A stretch of DNA of 64,000 bases, from NCBI RefSeq assembly GCF_003481705.1, contig NZ_QULN01000003.1, positions 124,001 to 188,000 on the forward strand. The letters are read 5' to 3'. The notes beneath the pieces were generated by a model. That model saw only the letters and a program-made list of their open reading frames with translations. It was not told the origin of the DNA and ran no database searches. Below, in pieces: positions 34,885 through 44,144 of the stretch. This DNA comes from Butyricicoccus sp. OM04-18BH. GTDB taxonomy: Bacteria > Bacillota > Clostridia > Oscillospirales > Butyricicoccaceae. Every line of letters begins with the position of its first letter. Positions within the stretch are counted from its first letter, which is position 1. The position numbers and the translations under genes are program-made.

Positions 34885-35599
34885 TTTCGCGCAGCCTCCT
34901 CTCTAAAATACCAAGCAGCTTGGTCAGAATGAGCACGATTACCAGATAGATAATCGCAATCGACAGGTACGGTACCCACGGCGCGTAGGTACGGCTCTGA
35001 ACGATCATAGCGCCCTTGGTCAGGTCCATCAGGCCGATGACCGTACAGATCGAGGTCTCCTTCAGCAGGGTGATAAGCTCGTTGCCGAGCGCCGGCAGGA
35101 TGTTCTTGATCGCCTGCGGAATGATGATGCAGCGCATCGTGGTCGCGTAGTTCAGACCAAGCGAGCGGCCCGCCTCCATCTGTCCCTTCGGAATGGACAT
35201 GATGCCCGAGCGCACGATTTCGGCCACGTACGCGCCCGAGTTGACGCCGAACGAGATGATCGCCGCCGCCATCATGTTCTGCGAAGAGCCGAAGATGATG
35301 AAGTACATGATCAGAAGCTGTACGGTGCTCGGCGTACCGCGGATAACCGTCAGATACAGCTTGCACAGCAGATTGCCCAGACCGAGCAGGATACCGCCCA
35401 CACCGTGCCAGCGGCGGCGCTGCGAGTCATATGCCGAACGCACGACCGCGATAATGATACCGATGATCACGCCGAGGATCAGTGCGCCGATTGTAATTTT
35501 GAAGGTTGTGCCCAGACCCTTGAGGAAATAAATTCTCCAGCGGTCATCTTCGATGAAAGTCTGGTAGCACTGCTCCTGGAGCCATGTCAGGAATTCCAA
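34871..35599 (-). CDS. glnP: Polar amino-acid ABC transporter, permease
   Basis: 242 residues with about five membrane segments, HisM/GlnP family. The EAA loop that contacts the ATPase is [20 protein letters not shown]. It begins [11 protein letters not shown] and carries a hydrophilic insert ([12 protein letters not shown]) after the second membrane segment. It sits between the binding protein (about 100 bases upstream) and the ATPase (overlapping). Confidence 0.93.
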   Translation of the reverse strand: MEFLTWLQEQCYQTFIEDDRWRIYFLKGLGTTFKITIGALILGVIIGIIIAVVRSAYDSQRRRWHGVGGILLGLGNLLCKLYLTVIRGTPSTVQLLIMYFIIFGSSQNMMAAAIISFGVNSGAYVAEIVRSGIMSIPKGQMEAGRSLGLNYATTMRCIIIPQAIKNILPALGNELITLLKETSICTVIGLMDLTKGAMIVQSRTYAPWVPYLSIAIIYLVIVLILTKLLGILERRLRESDRR

Positions 35600-35695
35600 T
35601 GTCAGCCTTCCTCCTTTTCCCTTATCCTTGTAAAAATACGCAGAGGGGGCGGCCGTTCAGACCGTCCCCGCCGGCAGATGATTTTCTATCGGAAA

Positions 35696-36514
35696 TCAGT
35701 CTGCAACAATGTACTTGTTCATGATCTGCTCAACGGTGCCGTCGCTGATCAGCTCGCCCAGTGCAGCGTCAACCGCGTCGCGCAGGCCGTCGTTGCCCTT
35801 TGCGAAAGCGATAGCGTAGTCCTCCTGAGAGTACTTGCTGTCCAGGATGGTCAGGCCGCTGTTCGCCTCGATGATCTTCTTAGCCGGCTCGTTGTCGATA
35901 ACGATGCAGTCGATCTTGCCCTGGGTCAGAGCCATGACTGCCTCAGCGCTCTTATTGAAGCGGACAACTGCGTCCTCGCCGAACTGCTCGGTGCAGGAGA
36001 GGTCGCCGGTAAAGCCCTGCATAACGCCAATCTTCTTGCCTTCCATGTCGTCCGCGGTCTTGATGTCGGAGCCGTCCGGAACGATGATGGCCTGAACCGC
36101 GCTTGCGTAGGTCTGCGAGAAGTCAACGTTCTTCTGACGCTCCTCGGTAACGGTCATGCCGGCCATGCCCATGTCAGCCTTGCCAGCGGATACAGCGGTG
36201 ACGATGGAGTCGAAGTCCATATCCATGATCTCAAGCTCAAGGCCGAGCTTGTCCGCGATTGCCTGCGCAACCTCCGGGTCGATGCCGACGATGTTCTCGC
36301 CGTCGTAGTACTCCCACGGCTCGAAGTAAGCGTTGGTCGCCATGGTCAGCTTGCCGTCGGTCGCCAGCTTGAATTCAGCAGCGGTATCGGTTGCAGCGGT
36401 GTTGTCCTTAGCGGCGCTGTCGTCGGTGGTGGTGTTAGATGCGGTGCTGCCGCAGCCGGTCAGCATCGTGCCTGCCAGTGCCATAGTCAGCATTGCAGCA
36501 GTAAACTTCTTCAT
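35696..36514 (-). CDS. Polar amino-acid ABC transporter, substrate-binding lipoprotein
   Basis: 272 residues. Lipoprotein signal MKKFTAAMLTMALAGTMLTGC with lipobox LTGC, then a low-complexity Thr/Ala/Asp linker, then a type-3 solute-binding domain: ANAYFEPWEYYDG, GIDPEVAQAIAD, DMGMAGMTVTEERQKNVDFS. It captures the substrate outside the membrane. First gene of the operon; the strong AGGAGG and promoter fit its usual excess over the membrane parts. Confidence 0.94.
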   Translation of the reverse strand: MKKFTAAMLTMALAGTMLTGCGSTASNTTTDDSAAKDNTAATDTAAEFKLATDGKLTMATNAYFEPWEYYDGENIVGIDPEVAQAIADKLGLELEIMDMDFDSIVTAVSAGKADMGMAGMTVTEERQKNVDFSQTYASAVQAIIVPDGSDIKTADDMEGKKIGVMQGFTGDLSCTEQFGEDAVVRFNKSAEAVMALTQGKIDCIVIDNEPAKKIIEANSGLTILDSKYSQEDYAIAFAKGNDGLRDAVDAALGELISDGTVEQIMNKYIVAD

Positions 36515-36580
36515 TGGTCTTTCCTCCTAAATATTACGGCTCATTTATTTTTCGTGCAGCCGTTCCTTCAGACAAGTTTT

Positions 36581-36609
36581 ATTATACAGCCGTATGATTA
36601 ATAATGCAA
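36581..36609 (-). promoter_or_regulatory. Promoter of the amino-acid ABC operon
   Basis: TTGCAT (36604-36609), 17-base spacer and TATAAT (36581-36586) on -. Confidence 0.78.
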
Positions 36610-36708
36610 CCTAAATTTCAGCGAAAAAAGGCGCCTCCGAGGCAGTTTTTTTGTCAGATAAAGCGAGAAACGCCATTGCCGCCAGAACAGCTGCCGCCTC
36701 TTTTCACT

Positions 36709-37342
36709 TTTCCTCTCAGCAGAGGGTATGCCTTTCCGCCGTTCCGACGGTCTGCCGCCGCAGGCGAGATCGGCCATATTCCACGGTCGGAGGGGGATGG
36801 CCGGGGTCTCCCGGCGGAGACAAAAGGGGCAGGGACACCAAGGTTTCCCTGCCCCTCTTGACTCCCCAACCTTTCCTTCGGACGCGACTCCCTTCGGTCG
36901 CGCGTCTAAAAGCGAGGGGCCCACAGGGGCGTTTGCTGCTCCAAGGGTACACCCTTGATGGAAGCGGAGCTTTTCGCAGCGACGGCGTTTGCGCCCTGCA
37001 CTGTCTGGCCGCGCACTGTTATGCGCGGCGGTTTACGCAAGCTGACCTCAGAGCCTTATAGCGTCCCAAAATCTGCCCGACGCACGGAACCGAGCTCTCG
37101 TAACTCCCGTTTCGCTGCACATCTCTGATGTGTCAGCGCAAAGGAAGGTCTGGGGAGTCAAGAGGGGACAGGAAACCATACTTGGTGTCCTGTCCCCTTT
37201 TGTTCCCGCCGGTGAACACCGGCACCCCCGGCCGCCGACGGCGGCCACTGCACACGCTCACCTTGAGCGTAAATCTCGCCTCCAGCGGCGCACCGCTGTA
37301 TCGGCGGAGACTCTGCCATCTGCTTCAGATAAAGCAGAAAAC
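36709..37342 (-). repeat. R4: long inverted-repeat element, core on -
   Basis: Copy placed between two diverging transcription units (ABC operon on -, nfnAB on +), so it is outside both promoters and cannot be a shared 3' element. The core hairpin is at 37008-37029 on -. The left terminal module is the GTTCC type with a CTCAGCAGAG hairpin; the right is the GTATCGGC type with ATCTGCTTCAGAT. Left palindrome GGGGCAGGGA/TCCCTGCCCC, right GGGGACAGGA/TCCTGTCCCC. Confidence 0.85.
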
Positions 37343-37419
37343 CATTTACACCATGCGGCATATCGGCAGGTGCGCCAACCGGGAGTCTCGTTTTTCCTCG
37401 AAAAATGTTGCATTTTCCC

Positions 37420-37449
37420 TTGCGCTTTGCGCGCAATATACAGTATAAT
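37420..37449 (+). promoter_or_regulatory. Promoter of nfnAB
   Basis: TTGCGC (37420-37425), 18-base spacer and TATAAT (37444-37449), 40 bases before the nfnA start. Confidence 0.7.
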
Positions 37450-37489
37450 AAAATGGTTCGATGCGACAATCGAAGGAGGTTCTTTAAGA

Positions 37490-38341
37490 GTGTATCAGAT
37501 TTTGAAAAAGCAAACGCTGAACGTGAACACCAAGCTGATGGTCATCCACGCACCGCACGTTGCCCGCAAGGCAGAGCCGGGTCAGTTCATCATCCTGCGT
37601 GTCAGCGCAGAAGGCGAGCGTATTCCGCTCACGATCGCAGATTTTGACCGCGAAAAGGGTTCCGTCACGATCATTTTCCAGGAGGTCGGCGCGACCACGC
37701 AGGCGCTCGGCGCGCTGAACGAGGGCGACTGCCTGCACGATTTCGTCGGTCCGCTCGGCAAGGAGAGCGAGTTCGACGGCTTCAAAAAGGTTGCTGTCGT
37801 CGGCGGCGGTCTGGGCTGTGCGATCGCGTATCCGCAGGCCAAGAAGCTGCACGAAATGGGCGTCGAGGTCGACCTCATCGCCGGCTTCCGCTCCAAGGAC
37901 ATCATCATCCTCGAGGACGAGATGAAGAACGCCTGCACCAACCTGCACATCGTGACCGACGACGGCTCGAACGGTCGCAAGGCGCTGGTTACGCAGGTGC
38001 TCAAGGAGCTGATCGACGCGGGCAATCAGTACGATGCCGTCATCGCGATCGGCCCGATGATCATGATGAAGTTCGTCTGCGAGACCACCCGTCCCTACGG
38101 CATCAAGACCATCGTTTCCATGAACACCATCATGGTAGACGGCACCGGCATGTGCGGCGGCTGCCGTCTGACCGTCGGCGGCGAGACCAAGTTCGCCTGC
38201 GTTGACGGCCCGGATTTCGACGGCCACCTCGTTGATTTCGACAGTGCAATGCGCCGCGGCGCCATGTACAAGGCACAGGAAAAGGCTGCTGTCGCACGCC
38301 GCGAGGAGCACTGCAACCTGTTCAAGATGGAGGTCAAGTAA
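37490..38341 (+). CDS. nfnA: Ferredoxin:NADP+ transhydrogenase small subunit NfnA (FAD, 2Fe-2S)
   Basis: 283 residues from a GTG start preceded by AAGGAGG (VYQILKKQTL). Ferredoxin-NADP reductase fold: FAD-binding region with GQFIILRV and ERIPLTI, NAD-binding VGGGLGCAIAYP, and a C-terminal [2Fe-2S] site (MCGGCRLTVGG ... FACVDGPDFDGH). The pairing with the following gene identifies it as the small subunit of NADH-dependent reduced ferredoxin:NADP+ oxidoreductase, an electron-bifurcating enzyme linking NADH, NADPH and ferredoxin in anaerobes. Sulfide dehydrogenase SudB is the same family. The long in-frame extension upstream runs into repeat R4 and is not coding. Confidence 0.87.
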   Translation: MYQILKKQTLNVNTKLMVIHAPHVARKAEPGQFIILRVSAEGERIPLTIADFDREKGSVTIIFQEVGATTQALGALNEGDCLHDFVGPLGKESEFDGFKKVAVVGGGLGCAIAYPQAKKLHEMGVEVDLIAGFRSKDIIILEDEMKNACTNLHIVTDDGSNGRKALVTQVLKELIDAGNQYDAVIAIGPMIMMKFVCETTRPYGIKTIVSMNTIMVDGTGMCGGCRLTVGGETKFACVDGPDFDGHLVDFDSAMRRGAMYKAQEKAAVARREEHCNLFKMEVK

Positions 38342-38343
38342 TC

Positions 38344-39738
38344 ATGCCGAATATGAATCCGAAAAAGTGCCCGATGCCCGAGCAGGCGCCGGACGTCCGC
38401 AATAAGAATTTTGAAGAGGTAACGCTCGGCTACACCGCTGAAATGGCGGTCGAGGAAGCGCAGCGCTGCCTGAACTGCAAGAACAAGCCCTGCATGACCG
38501 GCTGTCCGGTACAGGTCAAGATCCCGGAGTTCATCGCGCTGGTCGCTGAGGGCAAGTTCCTCGAAGCGGCTGCGAAGATCAAGGAAACCTCCGCACTGCC
38601 GGCTGTCTGCGGCCGTGTCTGCCCGCAGGAGAGCCAGTGCGAGTGTCACTGTGTCCGCGGCATCAAGGGCGAGCCGGTAGCCATCGGCCGTCTGGAGCGC
38701 TTTGTTGCCGACTACGCGCGCGAAAACAGCACCGAGAAGGCAGTAAAGCCGGAATCCAACGGTCACAAGGTTGCCATCGTTGGTGCAGGCCCGGCGGGTC
38801 TGACCTGCGCCGGCGACCTCGCTCGCCTGGGTTACGAGGTTACCGTATTCGAGGCGCTGCACACCGCAGGCGGCGTTCTGATGTACGGCATTCCGGAGTT
38901 CCGTCTCCCGAAGGCCATCGTGCAGAAGGAGATCGACACGCTGAAGGATCTGGGCGTAGAGTTCATTCTCAACTTCGTTGTCGGCCGCTCCGAGACCATC
39001 GACGAGCTGTTCGGCGACGGTTTTGAGGCAATTTTCGTCGGTTCCGGCGCCGGTCTGCCGACCTTTATCGGCGTGCCGGGCGAGAACGCGAACGGCGTTT
39101 ACTCGGCGAACGAGTACCTGACCCGCATCAATCTGATGAAGGCGTACAAGGAAAATTCCGACACCCCGATCTACCACGCGAAGAAAGTCGCTGTTGTCGG
39201 CGGCGGCAACGTAGCCATGGACGCTGCCCGCTGCGCAAAGCGCATGGGTGCAGACGAGGTTTACATCGTGTACCGCCGTTCCGAGAAGGAGCTTCCGGCT
39301 CGTCTCGAGGAGATTCACCACGCGAAGGAAGAGGGCGTTGTGTTCAAGTTCCTGACCGCGCCGCTCGAGGTGCTGTCCGACGAGAACTTCAACGTAACCG
39401 GCCTCAAGTGCCAGCAGATGGAGCTCGGTGAGCCGGATGCCTCCGGCCGCCGCCGTCCGATCCCGGTCGAGGGCAGCGAGTTCGTCATCGACCTCGACTG
39501 CGTTATCGCGGCGATCGGCACCAGCCCGAACCCGCTCATCCGCCACACCACCCCGGGCCTGGAAACCAACCGCAAGGGCTGCATCGTGGCTGACGATGAG
39601 CACGGCATCACCTCCAAGGACGGTGTTTTTGCCGGCGGCGACGCCGTTACCGGCGCGGCTACCGTCATCCTCGCAATGGGCGCAGGCAAGCGCGCCGCTG
39701 CCGCGATGGATGAGTACATCAAGAATAAGAACAAGTAA
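38344..39738 (+). CDS. nfnB: NfnB / GltA-type NADPH oxidoreductase (two 4Fe-4S, FAD, NADPH)
   Basis: 464 residues. N-terminal iron-sulphur domain (CLNCKNKPCMTGCP and VCGRVCPQESQCECHC), FAD site GAGPAGLTCAGDLARLG with GGVLMYGIPEFRLPK, and NADPH site GGGNVAMDAARCAKRMG. Large subunit of the bifurcating transhydrogenase; alone it would be called the glutamate synthase small chain, but there is no GOGAT large chain here. Two bases separate it from nfnA, whose end supplies the GGAGG. Confidence 0.88.
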   Translation: MPNMNPKKCPMPEQAPDVRNKNFEEVTLGYTAEMAVEEAQRCLNCKNKPCMTGCPVQVKIPEFIALVAEGKFLEAAAKIKETSALPAVCGRVCPQESQCECHCVRGIKGEPVAIGRLERFVADYARENSTEKAVKPESNGHKVAIVGAGPAGLTCAGDLARLGYEVTVFEALHTAGGVLMYGIPEFRLPKAIVQKEIDTLKDLGVEFILNFVVGRSETIDELFGDGFEAIFVGSGAGLPTFIGVPGENANGVYSANEYLTRINLMKAYKENSDTPIYHAKKVAVVGGGNVAMDAARCAKRMGADEVYIVYRRSEKELPARLEEIHHAKEEGVVFKFLTAPLEVLSDENFNVTGLKCQQMELGEPDASGRRRPIPVEGSEFVIDLDCVIAAIGTSPNPLIRHTTPGLETNRKGCIVADDEHGITSKDGVFAGGDAVTGAATVILAMGAGKRAAAAMDEYIKNKNK

Positions 39739-39752
39739 TCCTTGTTTCCAAG

Positions 39753-39785
39753 GGTCCTGCCGCGAGGCAGGGCCTTTTCTTTTTT
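39753..39785 (+). terminator. Terminator of nfnAB
   Basis: GGTCCTGCC / GGCAGGGCC stem followed by TTTTCTTTTTT; the U-run abuts the left end of R5. Confidence 0.88.
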
Positions 39786-40474
39786 ACCCTCAGCAGAGGG
39801 TAAGCCTTTCCGCCGATACAGCGGCGCGCCGCTGGAGGCGACAGAGGCCGTATCCCACGACCGAGGGGAATTGGCCGCCTTCGGAGGCCGGGGATGCCGC
39901 CGCCCGGCGGCGGGGGCAAGAGGGGGATAAGACACCGAATGGTTTCTTATCCCCCTCTTAACTCCCCCTCATCTTCCTTTGGACGCGACTCCCTTCGGTC
40001 GCGCGTCTAAAAGCGAGGGGCCCACAGTGACGTTTGGTGCTCCAAGGCAAAACGCTTGATCGAAGCGGAGCTTTTCGCAGCGGAACGCTGCCGCCCTGCA
40101 CCGGATGGCCGCGCACTGTTATGCGCGGCGGTTTACGCAAGCTGACCTCAGGGCCTAACAGCGTCCCAAAATCTGCCCGACGCACGGAACCGAGCCCCCG
40201 TAACCCCCGTTTCGCTGCACATCTCCGATGTGTCAGCGCAAAGGAAGATAAGGGGAGTCAAGAGGGGACAGGAAACCATACGGTGTCCTGTCCCCTTTTG
40301 TCTCCGCCGCCAGACGGCGGCTCTCCCTGCCGCCGAAGGCGGCAATTCCCCCGCCGTGGGCACGGCGTCTCCGCCGCCGAAGGCGGCCACTGTGTACGCT
40401 CACCTTGAGCGTACAGTCGCCTCCAGCGGCGCACCGCTGTATCGGCGGAAGGTGTACCGTCTGCCGACGGTATA
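39784..40474 (-). repeat. R5: long inverted-repeat element, core on -
   Basis: Copy between the nfnAB terminator and the aro operon promoter. The core hairpin is at 40108-40129 on -. Both terminal modules are of the GATACAG type, and the outer hairpins are CCCTCAGCAGAGGG (left) and CCGTCTGCCGACGG (right). Left palindrome GGGGGATAAGA/TCTTATCCCCC, right GGGGACAGGA/TCCTGTCCCC. The right arm has an extra GCCGCC hairpin run (40370-40390), making this copy long. Confidence 0.85.
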
Positions 40475-40523
40475 AAGGAAAAGACCTCCGCTGAGGTTTT
40501 TACAAAAAAACATTGGTAAGGCA

Positions 40524-40552
40524 TTGACAACCTCTGACATTCGTATTATAAT
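40524..40552 (+). promoter_or_regulatory. Promoter of the aromatic amino-acid operon
   Basis: Consensus TTGACA (40524-40529), 17-base spacer and consensus TATAAT (40547-40552), just before the T-box leader. Confidence 0.92.
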
Positions 40553-40560
40553 GTACTCAA

Positions 40561-40841
40561 ATATTGCACAAAGCGATGACAGAGGAAAGTAATCGTTCCA
40601 AGTGCGGCTTTCAGGGAGCGTCCGTCATGACTGGAAACGGATGCAGACGCCGGCACGATGAAGTTCCCTCTTGAGCTGCCGCGCTGAAAGAATTCCGAGT
40701 AGGCGCAGACGGGTTTCCTCCGTTACAGGGATAGGATATATTCTGTATCTGAAAAGTGCGGCGCAGAACGTGCGCCGAATGTGGGTGGTACCGCGGAACT
40801 GTTTGTCTTTCGTCCCTCTTTGTGGATGAAGGGCTTTTTTT
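40561..40841 (+). promoter_or_regulatory. T-box leader, probably sensing tRNA-Phe
   Basis: Stem I begins with GAGGAAAGTAATC (kink-turn region) and TTCAGGGAG, with GCTGAAAG on the 3' side. The T-box sequence TGGGTGGTACCGCGG is at 40782-40796. A terminator hairpin (CGTCCCT...AGGGC) and TTTTTTT end it. The triplet after GCTGAAAG in the specifier region reads TTC (40693-40695), a Phe codon, and the antiterminator bulge UGGU fits a discriminator A. Uncharged tRNA-Phe would favour read-through into aroF. The specifier assignment is inferred by eye. Confidence 0.88.
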
Positions 40842-40906
40842 ATACCTTTTTCCGCTGGACAAACAGCATTCTCACCATCTACTGACACAAAAAGGAGACA
40901 GACAAA

Positions 40907-41923
40907 ATGATCATTATCATGAAGCAGGGTACGACCCACGAGCACGTTGACGAGCTTTCCCGCCACATCGAACGCTGGAACGTAAAGGCGAACCCGATCT
41001 ACGGCGAGGGCACCATCGTTATCGGTCTGGTCGGTGATACCGGCGCGGTCGACAAGGATGCGCTCATGCTCGACCCGCAGGTCGAGAACATCATCAAGGT
41101 TCAGGAGCCGTTCAAGCTCGCAAACCGCAAGTTCCATCCGGACAACTCTGTCGTCGAGATCGCCCCGGGCGTTGCCGTCGGCGGCAAAAAGCTCGTCGTC
41201 ATGGCAGGCCCGTGCTCGGTCGAGAGCGAGGAGCAGATCATCGACGTCGCCAAGCACGTGCAGGCCGACGGCGCGGCCGTTCTCCGCGGCGGCGCATGGA
41301 AGCCGCGCTCTTCCCCGTACTCCTTCCAGGGTCTGAAGGCTGAGGGTCTGGAGCTGCTGCACAAGGCGCACGAGGCAACCGGTCTGCCGGTCGTTACCGA
41401 GATCACCAATCCGGCGCACATCGACATCTTCATGAACAAGTGCGACTGCTTCCAGGTCGGCGCTCGCAATATGCAGAACTTCGAGCTGCTCAAGGAGCTC
41501 GGCCAGACGCGCAAGCCCATCCTGCTCAAGCGCGGCTTCGCCAACACCATGGAGGAGTTCCTGATGAGCGCCGAGTACATCATGGCCGGCGGCAACGAGA
41601 ACGTCATCCTCTGTGAGCGCGGCATTCGCACCTACGAGAAGTACACCCGCAACACCCTCGATATTTCCGCCGTTCCGGTGCTCAAGCGCATGAGCCATCT
41701 GCCGGTCATCGTCGACCCGTCTCACGCAGGCGGCATCTACTGGATGGTCGAGCCTCTGGCCAAGGCTGCTGTCGCAGCAGGCGCGGACGGTCTGATGATC
41801 GAGGTGCATAACGACCCGGCGCACGCGCTCTCCGACGGCGCGCAGTCGCTCACCTACGATTCGTTCCATCACACAATGAACGCGCTCCGCGCAGTCGCTG
41901 CTGCGGTAGACCGCGAAATCTAA
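40907..41923 (+). CDS. aroF: 3-deoxy-7-phosphoheptulonate synthase (DAHP synthase)
   Basis: 338 residues, class I-beta. Condenses PEP and erythrose-4-phosphate, the first step to chorismate. The N-terminal ferredoxin-like regulatory extension (about 1-70, MIIIMKQGTTHEHVDEL) is followed by the TIM barrel with VMAGPCSVES, LRGGAWKPRSSPYSFQG and VDPSHAGG. The N-terminal extension is the feedback site in this subfamily. First gene of the operon, behind the T-box. Confidence 0.95.
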   Translation: MIIIMKQGTTHEHVDELSRHIERWNVKANPIYGEGTIVIGLVGDTGAVDKDALMLDPQVENIIKVQEPFKLANRKFHPDNSVVEIAPGVAVGGKKLVVMAGPCSVESEEQIIDVAKHVQADGAAVLRGGAWKPRSSPYSFQGLKAEGLELLHKAHEATGLPVVTEITNPAHIDIFMNKCDCFQVGARNMQNFELLKELGQTRKPILLKRGFANTMEEFLMSAEYIMAGGNENVILCERGIRTYEKYTRNTLDISAVPVLKRMSHLPVIVDPSHAGGIYWMVEPLAKAAVAAGADGLMIEVHNDPAHALSDGAQSLTYDSFHHTMNALRAVAAAVDREI

Positions 41924-41930
41924 CCGGCAA

Positions 41931-41970
41931 GAAAGGGGCCAGGAAACCATGGGTATCCCGGCCCCCTCTT
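41931..41970 (+). repeat. Solo palindromic module of the R-element inside the aro operon
   Basis: AGGGGCCAGGAAACCAT then GGGTATCCCGGCCCCCTCTT. The stem GGGGCC.GG/CC.GGCCCC and the GGAAACCAT loop edge match the right-arm palindrome of R1-R7, but the core and terminal modules are missing. It sits in the 73-base gap between aroF and aroB, so it is transcribed with the operon. Confidence 0.75.
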
Positions 41971-41996
41971 AAAAATCTTTCTAAGGAGCTGTCACC

Positions 41997-43040
41997 ATGT
42001 CTGAACTGCTGACTCTGAAGGGCACGAACGGCGTGTCCGAAATCCATATCGAAAGCGGACTGCTCGCCCGCGCGGCGTCCGTTATCGGCGAGACCTTTTC
42101 TCCGAGCCGCATCCACATCGTCTCGGACTCGACCGTCGCGCCGCTCTACCTCGAACAGCTCGAGCAGCAGTTCACGCTGCCCGTGACGCACACCGTCATC
42201 CCGGCCGGCGAGGAGCACAAGCGTCTCTCGACCGTCGAGGGCATCTATCATGACCTGCTCGCGAGCGGCATGACGCGCAAGGATCTCATCATCGCGCTCG
42301 GCGGCGGCGTCGTCGGCGACATCACCGGCTTCGCGGCGGCGACCTTCCTGCGTGGCGTCTCGCTGTGCCAGATCCCGACCACCCTGCTCGCGCAGGTCGA
42401 CTCCTCGGTCGGCGGCAAGACCGGCGTGGATATGCCCGAGGGCAAAAACCTCGTCGGCGCATTCTATCAGCCCCGTCTCGTGCTCATCGACCCAGCGGTT
42501 CTCGCCACCCTGCCTGATCAGACCTTTGCCGACGGCATGGCCGAGGTCATCAAGTACGGCTACATCTCCAACAGGGAGATCCTCGATATGGTGTCCGCGC
42601 CCGACTACAAAAAGAACATCGAGCGCATCATCTGCGAATGCGTCAGGATCAAGCGCGACGTCGTCACCATCGACGAACACGACACCGGTCTGCGCATGAT
42701 CCTGAATTTCGGCCACACCATCGGTCACGCCGCAGAAAAGCTCGGAAATTATGTCGACCTCACGCACGGTCAGGCCGTCGCGGTCGGCATGGTCGCGGCG
42801 ATGCGCCTGTCCGCCATGCTCGGCAACGAGGATCTGTCCGAGCGCCTCATCGGCATCCTCGAGCATATCGGTCTGCCGACCGAGCTGAAATACGGCCGCG
42901 AGGACATTTACCGCTCGCTGCTGTCCGACAAGAAAAAGTTCGGCGCGACGGTCAACTTCATCCTCGTCCGTGAGCCGGGCCGCGCAGAGATCACCCCGAT
43001 CGGCGCAGAAAAGCTGCACGAGTACGTTCTGAAACTGTAA
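41997..43040 (+). CDS. aroB: 3-dehydroquinate synthase
   Basis: 347 residues. Converts DAHP to 3-dehydroquinate using NAD+ and a divalent metal. GGGVVGDITGFAAATFLRG, PTTLLAQVDSSVGGKTGVD and the metal-binding NFGHTIGHAAE are intact. AAGGAG lies 8 bases upstream. 12 bases precede aroC. Confidence 0.96.
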   Translation: MSELLTLKGTNGVSEIHIESGLLARAASVIGETFSPSRIHIVSDSTVAPLYLEQLEQQFTLPVTHTVIPAGEEHKRLSTVEGIYHDLLASGMTRKDLIIALGGGVVGDITGFAAATFLRGVSLCQIPTTLLAQVDSSVGGKTGVDMPEGKNLVGAFYQPRLVLIDPAVLATLPDQTFADGMAEVIKYGYISNREILDMVSAPDYKKNIERIICECVRIKRDVVTIDEHDTGLRMILNFGHTIGHAAEKLGNYVDLTHGQAVAVGMVAAMRLSAMLGNEDLSERLIGILEHIGLPTELKYGREDIYRSLLSDKKKFGATVNFILVREPGRAEITPIGAEKLHEYVLKL

Positions 43041-43052
43041 GGAGGGCGAAAC

Positions 43053-44144
43053 ATGGGTTCCACCTGGGGAAACGCAATCAAAATATCCATTTTCGGCGAG
43101 TCGCACGGCGCCGGCATCGGCGTGGTCATCGACGGTTTTCCGTCCGGCGTGGCGTATGACGAGGCTTTCGTGCTGCGCGAGATGGAGCGCCGCGCACCGG
43201 GCCGCAACAGGCAGTCCACCGCGCGGAAGGAAGCCGACAAGCCGGAGATCCAGTCCGGCATCTATAACGGAAAGACCACCGGCACGCCCATCTGCGCCGT
43301 CATCCGCAACACCAACCAGCGCTCGGGCGACTACGCTGAGCTGGCCGCGCAGCCCCGTCCGGGTCATGCGGACTATACGGGCATGCTGCGCTACAGGTCC
43401 TGCAACGACCCGCGCGGCGGCGGCCATTTCTCCGGCCGTCTGACTGCCCCGCTCGTGTTCGCCGGCGCACTGTGCAAGCTGTGGCTGCGCGGGCAGGGCG
43501 TGACCGTCGGCTCGCACATCCAGTCCATCGCGCAGATTCAGGATATGCCGTTCGACGACGTTGAGGTGACTGGCGCACAGCTCGACGCGCTGCGCGAGCA
43601 GGAATACCCGGTCATCAACCCCCGTGCGCTCGACGCCATGCTCGCGGCCATCGAGGACGCGCGCGAGGAGCAGGATTCGGTCGGCGGCGTCATCGAGTGC
43701 GCGGCCGTCGGCCTGCCGGCCGGCATCGGCAGCCCAATGCTCGACAGCGTGGAGAGCCGTCTGGCCTCCATCCTGTTCGGCGTTCCGGCGGTCAAGGGCG
43801 TGGAGTTCGGCGCAGGCTTCGCCTTCGCGGCGCTGCGCGGCTCGCATGCCAACGACCCGTTCTATGAGGAGAACGGCGCGGTAAAGACCGAGACCAACAA
43901 CAACGGCGGTGTGCTCGGCGGCATCACGAGCGGCATGCCGCTCATCGTCCGCGCCTGCATCAAGCCCACCCCGTCCATCGGCATGGCGCAGGACACGCTC
44001 AACCTCCGCACCGGAAAGGTCGAGCCGCTGTCCATCCACGGCCGCCACGACCCCTGCATCGTCACGCGCGCCGCGCCGGTCATCGAGGCCGCGTGTGCGG
44101 TCGCTCTGGCGGATCTTCTGAGGGAGGCGAACGGCTATGCGTGA
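43053..44144 (+). CDS. aroC: Chorismate synthase
   Basis: 363 residues. FMN-dependent last step to chorismate. Signatures GESHGAGIGVVIDGFP near the N terminus, RSCNDPRGGGHFSGRLTAP, and the C-terminal RHDPCIVTRAAPVIEA. It overlaps pheA by 8 bases. Confidence 0.96.
   Translation: MGSTWGNAIKISIFGESHGAGIGVVIDGFPSGVAYDEAFVLREMERRAPGRNRQSTARKEADKPEIQSGIYNGKTTGTPICAVIRNTNQRSGDYAELAAQPRPGHADYTGMLRYRSCNDPRGGGHFSGRLTAPLVFAGALCKLWLRGQGVTVGSHIQSIAQIQDMPFDDVEVTGAQLDALREQEYPVINPRALDAMLAAIEDAREEQDSVGGVIECAAVGLPAGIGSPMLDSVESRLASILFGVPAVKGVEFGAGFAFAALRGSHANDPFYEENGAVKTETNNNGGVLGGITSGMPLIVRACIKPTPSIGMAQDTLNLRTGKVEPLSIHGRHDPCIVTRAAPVIEAACAVALADLLREANGYA

Noticed and set aside
38344-39738. Glutamate synthase small subunit (gltD) as the name
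   Set aside because: No large GOGAT subunit is nearby, and the immediate partner is the NfnA-type protein, so the bifurcating transhydrogenase assignment is better supported.
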